From CAYYJR01 sp964472305 (GTDB lineage: Bacteria > Armatimonadota > Hebobacteria > CAIYQO01), in contig CAYYJR010000015.1 in NCBI GenBank assembly GCA_964472305.1, positions 1 to 64,000 of the forward strand: 64,000 nucleotides of DNA, written 5' to 3'. Position numbers and translations under genes: made by a program. Position 1 is the stretch's first letter, and each line of letters opens with the position of its first letter. This document shows, one piece after another, positions 59,501-64,000 of the stretch. Under the pieces are notes generated by a model. It made no database searches. It worked only from the letters and a program-made list of their open reading frames with translations, and was not told where the DNA came from.

Positions 59501-60313
59501 GGGCAGGCGAAGCGGCTCGTGAGAGATGACTTGCAGCCGTTCCGCCAGCGCCTGGCGGATAAGCGGTACGGCGGTCTCGATACGCGCCGGCGTCAGCAGC
59601 ACTTCGCGCGCGGCATACAGCGTCACCACCGATACCGCACTGCGCGAGCGCTGGTTGCCGGGATCGAAGAGGCGGATCGACTCAATCTCGTCGCCGAAAA
59701 ACTCCAGCCGTATTGGCGCGTTTTCGGTGGAGGGGAAAATATCAAGCACGCCGCCACGCAGACTGAATTGACCGGCCCGCTCCACCATCGCCTCACGCGC
59801 GTATCCGGCAGCAGCCATCCAGGCGGTCAGTGCGGCGGGATCGATATCCGTCCCGGTGCGCAGCACGCATTGCGCCGCGCGCATCTCGTCGGGAGGCAAT
59901 GTGCGGTGGAACGCCGCGTCCGGGGTAGCGATGAGTAGCATCGGCTCGTGTGCCGCCAGCCGCGACAGCACGGTCAGACGCTCGCGCAGCAGTTGATAAT
60001 CGGGGGACGTTTCTTCGAAAAGCAACGATTCCAGCGAGGGGCAGAGATACAGCGGCAGCGCATCATGCTGACCGCACAGCGCGGTCAAATCGGCGAATAG
60101 CGTCTCTGCGCGTTCCTGGCTGGGGGTCAGAATAAACAAGACCCGCGCCGCCGTCACCTCACGCCGCAACTGCGCCAGTGCCGCCACCGCCAGGCTCTTA
60201 CCCGCGCCGCGCACACCGCTCAACCACTGCCGTCGCGCCCCATCCTGCATTCCCACGCGGAATGGCGCCAGCGAAGTCGAATGCGCCAGATTATAGATCA
60301 GATCGTTAAGCAT
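56540..60313 (-). CDS. mfd: Transcription-repair coupling factor
   Basis: This 1257-residue protein displaces stalled RNA polymerase and recruits UvrA. In order it has a UvrB-homologous N-terminus (SPDYQLLRERLTVLSRLAAH; GGVLDIFPSTENAPIRLEFF), then the RNA-polymerase-interacting (CarD-like) domain LVPGDHVVHIHHGIGRYVGL. RecG-like helicase motifs follow: GDVGYGKTEVAIRAAFKAI, APTTVLAAQHFRTF, IIDEEQRFGVKQKERFK, SATPIPRTLHMALSG. The TRCF C-terminal domain ends the protein. All ATPase motifs are intact. The ATG at 60313 follows GGAAAG. An extended -10 box and a strong hairpin precede it. It is convergent with pyrD. Confidence 0.97.
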   Translation of the reverse strand: MLNDLIYNLAHSTSLAPFRVGMQDGARRQWLSGVRGAGKSLAVAALAQLRREVTAARVLFILTPSQERAETLFADLTALCGQHDALPLYLCPSLESLLFEETSPDYQLLRERLTVLSRLAAHEPMLLIATPDAAFHRTLPPDEMRAAQCVLRTGTDIDPAALTAWMAAAGYAREAMVERAGQFSLRGGVLDIFPSTENAPIRLEFFGDEIESIRLFDPGNQRSRSAVSVVTLYAAREVLLTPARIETAVPLIRQALAERLQVISHEPLRLPGEDGKSEELLSPADRLSSKIGHEAELLAQGAYFNGVEYYLPYLYPEGATLLDYLPADTTVILDEPDHLAHAFYRFRDGLAQLETSRLTRGALLPTRHPLYLPLSDALTQLAAFPEIAVSLLPPGADASFTNPVVKSVVDDDAAVEAEQPAANSPKPQLLDGASVDLLCQSPTNYVLAVDQLRADLEMWLREGYAVVAATHQEHRLAEMLGGMELPVAGGEDAQVLAGAAPTGKILLRRVELGEGVILPEARVALLTDGELLGWQKQRRSVRQHQTNNGQVLASVNQLVPGDHVVHIHHGIGRYVGLVRRGVQGVEREFLQINYAGSDKLFVPIDQLDRVQKYLGLSEDPPEVHRLGGAEWERIKRRTKKSTEELANQLLRLQAVRSRETGHAFSPDSPWQREMEEGFPWIETVDQLRAIAEVKEDMEREMPTDRLICGDVGYGKTEVAIRAAFKAIMDGKQVAVLAPTTVLAAQHFRTFRERMAAFPIRVELLSRAVPRREQTRIIADLTGGAVDLVIGTHRILSQDIKFKGLGLAIIDEEQRFGVKQKERFKQLNPGVDLLTMSATPIPRTLHMALSGLREMSLINTPPEGRMPVRTLALEADDEVLREALLRELDRDGQVFVLHNRISSIYHVAEHIRRVVPQARVDVAHGQMEEGELDRIMMEFYTRKFDVLVCTAIIENGLDMPNVNTILVDQADMFGLAQLYQLRGRVGRSDRQAYAYLTWKPRKKLTPTAQERIAALKEFSALGAGYKVALRDLEIRGAGDLLGAEQSGVLAAVGFDLYTQMLEDAVRITRGEQVEPEREVQIDLPLDAFLPEEYVPELNQRIDLYRRLAAMRAWKMAEELREEILDRFGKPLPAPADNLFRLVAVKLLCLEVGITHIGSERGALVLRLASERSLSPQAVRRLQLEAPNWRQRGLPAPAFTPERATIFTHNVDQPTMLAMLEEVAHRLRVIEQEVLKAPRTPLAASTLRRRDPESNPFGR

Positions 60314-60340
60314 ATCTTTCCATCCGCACAAACGCGCTCA

Positions 60341-60370
60341 GGGCACCTCGCGCCTACCGGCGAGGTGCCC
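60341..60370 (-). other. hairpin in the mfd 5' leader
   Basis: A perfect 11-bp stem GGGCACCTCGC/GCGAGGTGCCC with an 8-nt loop lies between the mfd -10 box and its start codon, about 20 nt from the predicted 5' end. No U-run follows, so it is not a standard terminator. It may stabilise the mRNA or end the upstream sialidase transcript. Confidence 0.5.
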
Positions 60371-60395
60371 GAAAGCACACTATGATCCGACGACG

Positions 60396-60404
60396 ATTAT
60401 ACCA
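60396..60404 (-). promoter_or_regulatory. extended -10 promoter of mfd
   Basis: On the minus strand the sequence reads TGGTATAAT, within ATTATGGTATAATCG, nearly the same 11-mer as upstream of the peptidase-MA gene at 1906. It lies 82 nt before the mfd ATG. Confidence 0.6.
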
Positions 60405-60449
60405 TAATCCCGCGACCGCGTCGCACCCCTGCCCATGTGTGCGGCATGG

Positions 60450-61454
60450 TCACTTCGCCATATCGTCCACCGTCCACAACAGCACGCCCATGTGATAGCG
60501 TTGGTGTGCGGTGCACTGACTGTTGTACCAGGCGGTGACCAGATTCCCATCCCGTGTGAGCGCGGTAGAGGGGTAGCCCAGGTCGGACGGATCGAGAGCA
60601 ACCAGTTGGCGAGGCGCTCCCCAGGTTTTCCCTTCGTCGGCGCTGATGCGGATATCGATACCCTGGTGCCCGGCACAGCGGTTGCCGTAGGTGAGCAGAA
60701 TGCGCTCATCGGGCAGCCGCAGCAGGTGTGCGGGATGCTGTCCGGATTGCGTTAACACCTGTGAAAATCGCCAGGTCCGCGCGTCATCGTCTGAAACGAA
60801 CAGATGCAGGGCGCCTTCGTGATGCGTGCGGCTGGCGGCCAGCCAGCGTCCCGCACCCAGGTGCAGCGGCGCCGTCTCGTTGTAGTCATCCTTGCCGATG
60901 AGAACCCCGTCATCCCAACTGCGGCCATCGTCCGTGCTGCGAAACAGGTAAGCGGAATTCGTGCGCCGCATGTCGTCGAGCGACCCGGCGTAGCCGGATA
61001 CGCACAACGACCCGTCAGCGGCTTGCAACACGTCGCCGAAAGGGATGACCGCCGTCATCCCGGACTCTGGCGCGGCGGGAAAGACTTCACGTACCTCCCA
61101 CGTGCGCCCGCCGTCAGCGGAGCGGCTGACCCAGGGCGTGATAATCTGTGCTTTGGTAAACCAGTCGGGTTCCCCGACGGGATTGCGGTTATCCCATCCG
61201 GAGGCGATGACCAGCAAGTCGCCGTTGGCGGCCAGTCCGGCAGCGACGTTCATGCGATTGGTGCCCGGCGCGTGGCGCGCGGGAACACCCCGCAGATGCC
61301 AGGTGCGCCCATCCTCGCTGCCCCAGCATTCCACATCGCCTTCCCACGCTCCATGACAGGGTTGGTTGAAGATGGTCGCGACTAGGGCGCCGTCGGGCAA
61401 GCGAGTCAGGTTGGGCCAGGCGCAGACATTATCGATAGCGAGGTAGCGTTCCAT
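60450..61454 (-). CDS. Sialidase/neuraminidase-like beta-propeller (BNR repeats)
   Basis: The protein has 334 residues. At least five Asp-box/BNR repeats are visible: SEDGRTWHL, SADGGRTWEV, STDDGRSWDD, SDDDARTWRF and SADEGKTWGA. These define the six-bladed sialidase-type propeller. LTRLPDGALVATIFN is typical of exo-alpha-sialidase-like proteins. There is no signal peptide, so it is probably cytoplasmic. Because Asp boxes also occur in non-catalytic proteins, hydrolysis of sialic acid is not assured. AAAGGAA lies 7 nt before the ATG. It lies upstream of mfd on the same strand, separated by mfd's own promoter. Confidence 0.75.
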   Translation of the reverse strand: MERYLAIDNVCAWPNLTRLPDGALVATIFNQPCHGAWEGDVECWGSEDGRTWHLRGVPARHAPGTNRMNVAAGLAANGDLLVIASGWDNRNPVGEPDWFTKAQIITPWVSRSADGGRTWEVREVFPAAPESGMTAVIPFGDVLQAADGSLCVSGYAGSLDDMRRTNSAYLFRSTDDGRSWDDGVLIGKDDYNETAPLHLGAGRWLAASRTHHEGALHLFVSDDDARTWRFSQVLTQSGQHPAHLLRLPDERILLTYGNRCAGHQGIDIRISADEGKTWGAPRQLVALDPSDLGYPSTALTRDGNLVTAWYNSQCTAHQRYHMGVLLWTVDDMAK

Positions 61455-61511
61455 GGGTATTCCTTTCGATTACGATTTTCGATCTATGTGGATTCGTTAT
61501 TGTTAGCGGTA

Positions 61512-62990
61512 TCACCTCGCCCGCGCACGAGAACCCCGATGGCCCGTCGGCACGGTGGCCGGAGTGCCGCTCGCGTGTTGCCCGTTGCTGAATCGCAACA
61601 ACGCGCCTTCTTCCGGTGCACGGACCGCCACGGCCAGCGTGAACAATAACAGCGGGTACAGGTGTACGAAGAGCCGTTCCATCGACGTTGCCAGGTGCCA
61701 GGAGAGATCGGCGGGAGTGATGAGATAGATCAAGAAATATCCCGCCGCGGTGAAGACTAGCGTGCCGAACGGCACGTTGAGCGCCGGTATGCGCGGTACG
61801 CGCATGCCCATCACGAGCGGATACAACGGCAGCAGTATATTCAGCAATCCCCAGGTGTTCGAATTAACATAGATGGAGAACCAATGGCGCACGATCATCC
61901 CATAGCGGGAGAGATCGGTGAGTCGGGCAAGTGTTATATCGACCTGCTGCCCCGCGATGATGTCGTTGCTCGCGGGGAAGGTGATTTTGAATACCGCCAC
62001 CGCCAGCAGGAACGGCAGCGTCCCGAGTACAATGCAGGCGAACTCCCGCACAAATGCTGTACCCCGACGCTGCAACAGCGCGTGCAATAACCGTGTCAGC
62101 CCCATGCATAGCATCAGCAGGCCGCCTTCATTTTTCGTCCACAACGCGCATCCCAGCAACAGGCCGGCGATGACCAGCAGACCGTGGCGTGCAGGCCGTC
62201 CCTGCTCGCGCGCGTCATCAAAGAGGAAGCCGAACACCAGCGTGGTGACGATAAAAAATGCGAGCGGTACATCCGCGTATTGGCTGGCACCGAAAAACCC
62301 GAAGAATGGTGTCAGCAGCAGCATGGTCCCGGCGAACAACGCCTGCAGGGGCGTGCGGATGCGATAGAGCACAGCGAACAGCACGACGGCCGTCGCCAAA
62401 GTGAAGAGCGCGGCAATCAGCGCCGGCGCGTGTATGCAGTTGATGCCGAGGTAGTTCCAACTGCGCGCCACCGAAGTCGGAATGAGCAGCGGATAATCGA
62501 GGTGTGCCTGCTGACCCAACAATGGGGAGAACGCATTAAGCCAGTGCGTATCGCCGAAAAACAGAAAGCGCGCGCGCAGATTCCAGATAGCCCAGGCATC
62601 CCACATGCCGTCCGGCTCGTGGATCGTCTGGTGCAGGAATCGACCGAGTGCACCCAGGATGACGGCGCCAAACAACAGGGGCACGATCTTGTGCACTGAC
62701 CATAGAGGCGAGCATAAGCGCGGAGCGGAGTTGCGCTTCGAGCGCCACCAGAGCAGCAATACGGCGGCCAGGGCAATATCGAACAGGATATGCCAGCGAT
62801 TCGATGACCCGGTCAGCAGGCACCAGCTAAAAAAGATTAGCGAAGTGATTCCAAAACCCAGCCCGAGGCCGGCCGTGATCGCGAGCGCCGTGAGTGCCGG
62901 CGTGGTGTCCTCCTTCGCCGGAATCAACAGCCTGATCAGGCAATAACCGATGACAGCGGCGCTGCCGATCGATAACAATAACTGGAGCAT
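61512..62990 (-). CDS. Polytopic membrane protein, GT39/ArnT-like glycosyltransferase type
   Basis: This 492-residue protein has about 11-12 hydrophobic helices. HEPDGMWDAWAIWNLRARFL is a periplasmic loop with acidic residues after TM1-3, as in PMT/ArnT-type lipid-linked sugar transferases. LDYPLLIPTSVARSWNYLG and FGASQYADVPLAFF resemble other conserved loops of that group. A C-terminal basic, disordered tail follows the last helix. It probably transfers a sugar from a polyprenyl phosphate to an envelope acceptor; assignment is by topology and short motifs only. It starts 14 nt after the small membrane protein gene. Confidence 0.65.
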   Translation of the reverse strand: MLQLLLSIGSAAVIGYCLIRLLIPAKEDTTPALTALAITAGLGLGFGITSLIFFSWCLLTGSSNRWHILFDIALAAVLLLWWRSKRNSAPRLCSPLWSVHKIVPLLFGAVILGALGRFLHQTIHEPDGMWDAWAIWNLRARFLFFGDTHWLNAFSPLLGQQAHLDYPLLIPTSVARSWNYLGINCIHAPALIAALFTLATAVVLFAVLYRIRTPLQALFAGTMLLLTPFFGFFGASQYADVPLAFFIVTTLVFGFLFDDAREQGRPARHGLLVIAGLLLGCALWTKNEGGLLMLCMGLTRLLHALLQRRGTAFVREFACIVLGTLPFLLAVAVFKITFPASNDIIAGQQVDITLARLTDLSRYGMIVRHWFSIYVNSNTWGLLNILLPLYPLVMGMRVPRIPALNVPFGTLVFTAAGYFLIYLITPADLSWHLATSMERLFVHLYPLLLFTLAVAVRAPEEGALLRFSNGQHASGTPATVPTGHRGSRARAR

Positions 62991-63004
62991 TGCTTCCCCT
63001 GCGT

Positions 63005-63457
63005 CTATCGCTGATAGAGCGATAGGCCGTTCTGATATGTCTTCACTAACCGATATGCGGTATTGTGGATCATACGGCTGGTATGCATGCTGCCGGGCGG
63101 GATGACTTCAATGACATAGGGGTGGGTCACGCGATGCTGGGCATAATTCGCACGGTCGATGCGCGCGGGCGCAATCGCGTACTGGCACTGGAACATAAAC
63201 GCCGGATCGCTTTCACCCACGTAATCGACCACGGCATCACTCGGAATGCGCGTCACCAGATCGCCGAAACCCGCGTCGATCATACTGGATAGCGTGAGCA
63301 GACGGGGTACATCGAGACGGCACAGCAGCGCGATGTTGCCCGCCGCATGCCACGCAAGCAACATTGCCGCCATTGCAACAATGCCGGCGCGCAGCCAGGT
63401 GAGGACACCCGCCAGCCCGGTGGCCGATACATCCGTTGTCGTAGTCGGATTGCTCAT
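63005..63457 (-). CDS. Small membrane-anchored protein of unknown function
   Basis: This protein of about 150 residues has one N-terminal membrane helix (LRAGIVAMAAMLLAWHAAGN) followed by a soluble periplasmic domain, MIDAGFGDLVTRIPSDAVVD to HPYVIEVIPPGSMHTSRMIH. No family is recognised. ATG 63457 is given because the anchor then lies close to the start; ATG 63499 is also open. Neither has a clear Shine-Dalgarno. It precedes the GT39-like gene by 14 nt and probably forms an envelope unit with it. Confidence 0.5.
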   Translation of the reverse strand: MSNPTTTTDVSATGLAGVLTWLRAGIVAMAAMLLAWHAAGNIALLCRLDVPRLLTLSSMIDAGFGDLVTRIPSDAVVDYVGESDPAFMFQCQYAIAPARIDRANYAQHRVTHPYVIEVIPPGSMHTSRMIHNTAYRLVKTYQNGLSLYQR

Positions 63458-63550
63458 GCTGCCGTGAATTACGCTTTCCTGCCGGGTGGACAGAATCATT
63501 CCGCGCAATAATTTATGGTAATTCGCCTTAATCGGTATAATCCCTTTTTT

Positions 63551-63589
63551 GGTGCAGGGGAGCAATACGGCATTTCGCTCCCCTGCACC
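63551..63589. other. 13-bp hairpin between divergent envelope genes
   Basis: Perfect arms GGTGCAGGGGAGC and GCTCCCCTGCACC enclose a 13-nt loop. A run of six T lies before it on the plus strand, which is the wrong side for a terminator in either direction. It may be a regulatory hairpin or operator in the divergent start region. Confidence 0.5.
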
Positions 63590-63602
63590 AGGTGAAGTCG
63601 GT

Positions 63603-63608
63603 TATAAT
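63603..63608 (+). promoter_or_regulatory. -10 box of the right-edge gene
   Basis: TATAAT lies 44 nt before the ATG at 63653. There is no recognisable -35 box; the upstream hairpin occupies that position. Confidence 0.45.
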
Positions 63609-63652
63609 AAGGCGTTACGCAGCGGATTCGCTGCTGAATAGGGAGAGACCGA

Positions 63653-64000
63653 ATGGCGCGATGGATGCTCACGCTGGTGGGATGTTGGGGTTGCCTGCTC
63701 TGGATGATCGGCGGCGGCGCAACCCGGGGAAACGCGGCGAATAACGTGTTTTGCGACGAGCTGCCCGTGGACCGATATGATTGCATGCTGACGCTGCGCG
63801 CGGCGAACACGCCTGCCAACAGCACCGTCGATCTCACATTGGAGGACAATGCCAGGGGCAACCACCTGCGCCTGCTCATCGCCGCACAGGCGATCACCCT
63901 CGATCATTTCGCCAACAAGAAAGTCCGCCGCATCGCGCGAGTCAACAATGCTGTCTCGCCCGGCGCCACGCTGCGCCTGTTTGTGCTGCGCCGCGACAAG
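63653..64000 (+). CDS. Exported protein, N-terminal part (runs off the right edge)
   Basis: 116 codons are present. The start has GGGAGAG about 6-8 nt upstream. A hydrophobic leader (MARWMLTLVGCWGCLLWMIG) suggests export. The following residues (VDLTLEDNARGNHLRLLIAA, then KKVRRIARVNNAVSPGATLR) look beta-rich. No family is recognised from this fragment. Confidence 0.6.
   Translation, partial: MARWMLTLVGCWGCLLWMIGGGATRGNAANNVFCDELPVDRYDCMLTLRAANTPANSTVDLTLEDNARGNHLRLLIAAQAITLDHFANKKVRRIARVNNAVSPGATLRLFVLRRDK

Noticed and set aside
63551..63589. Hairpin considered as an intrinsic terminator
   Set aside because: The six-T run precedes the stem on the plus strand and becomes A on the minus strand, so no U-tract follows the stem in either direction.

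Overview
The window looks like chromosome from a GC-rich, diderm, free-living bacterium. It has a TolC-type outer-membrane channel with an RND pump, a beta-barrel-like protein ending in Phe, many Gfo/Idh/MocA dehydrogenases and xylose-isomerase-like TIM barrels, a PyrK/PyrD (type 1B) dihydroorotate dehydrogenase, and a pyruvoyl arginine decarboxylase route to spermidine. This mixture fits Armatimonadota (Chthonomonas/Capsulimonas-like) best. That placement is inference from gene content; no rRNA is present to settle it.

Layout. 0-10 kb: carbohydrate genes (partial Gfo/Idh oxidoreductase, exported TPR/peptidase-MA protein, galE, UroD-like protein, exported CBM9-like protein, ppsA, GH15 glucoamylase-like enzyme). 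10-22 kb: an accessory-looking segment between two direct copies of a 77-nt repeat, with an orphan outer-membrane protein, a frameshifted IS200/IS605 transposase abutting a decapitated HD-GYP gene, and a five-gene metal-efflux operon (tolC, FixH-like, fusion periplasmic adaptor, RND pump, Spy/CpxP-like). 22-30 kb: panE, a large Ig-like surface protein, a radical SAM enzyme with a membrane partner, and two convergent GT4 glycosyltransferases. 30-34.5 kb: a fused tandem DUF2229/HgdB-like protein next to a BadF/HgdC-type activase. 34.5-41 kb: a hairpin-rich intergenic region, aconitase, lipase-like hydrolase, HAD phosphatase, and a divergent sugar-catabolism pair of units (TIM barrel; ThuA plus Gfo/Idh). 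41-44 kb: the polyamine operon pdaD-speD-speE-speB. 44-49 kb: esterase, tRNA-Trp, tRNA-Asp, metallophosphoesterase, and an overlapping argA-like GNAT / PfkB kinase / UbiE set. 49-54.5 kb: a second Gfo/Idh plus TIM-barrel pair, a phasin-like coiled coil, and an FmdB / ferredoxin / HEAT-repeat operon. 54.8-64 kb: pyrK-pyrD, mfd, a sialidase-like protein, polytopic envelope proteins and a partial exported protein.

How genes work together. PdaD, SpeB, SpeD and SpeE cover arginine to agmatine, putrescine and spermidine. Their transcript begins with a leader of about 210 nt. It encodes a 19-codon peptide whose second half alternates Thr and Arg (ending TRTTRTRT), shows mutually exclusive helices, and ends in a hairpin with eight U residues directly before the pdaD ribosome-binding site. 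This candidate arginine-sensing attenuator in front of an arginine decarboxylase is the most interesting observation here. Other notable points are a three-part adaptor fusion (FixH-like domain, HlyD/MFP core, heavy-metal-binding tail), a repeated architecture in which the -10 box lies only 6-9 nt before the ATG (likely leaderless mRNAs), and the tandem-fused acyl-CoA dehydratase-activase-like protein.

Most promoters drawn here have a TTGNNN-like or TTTNNN box, a spacer of 17-18 nt, and a TATAAT-like box. They were found by eye.
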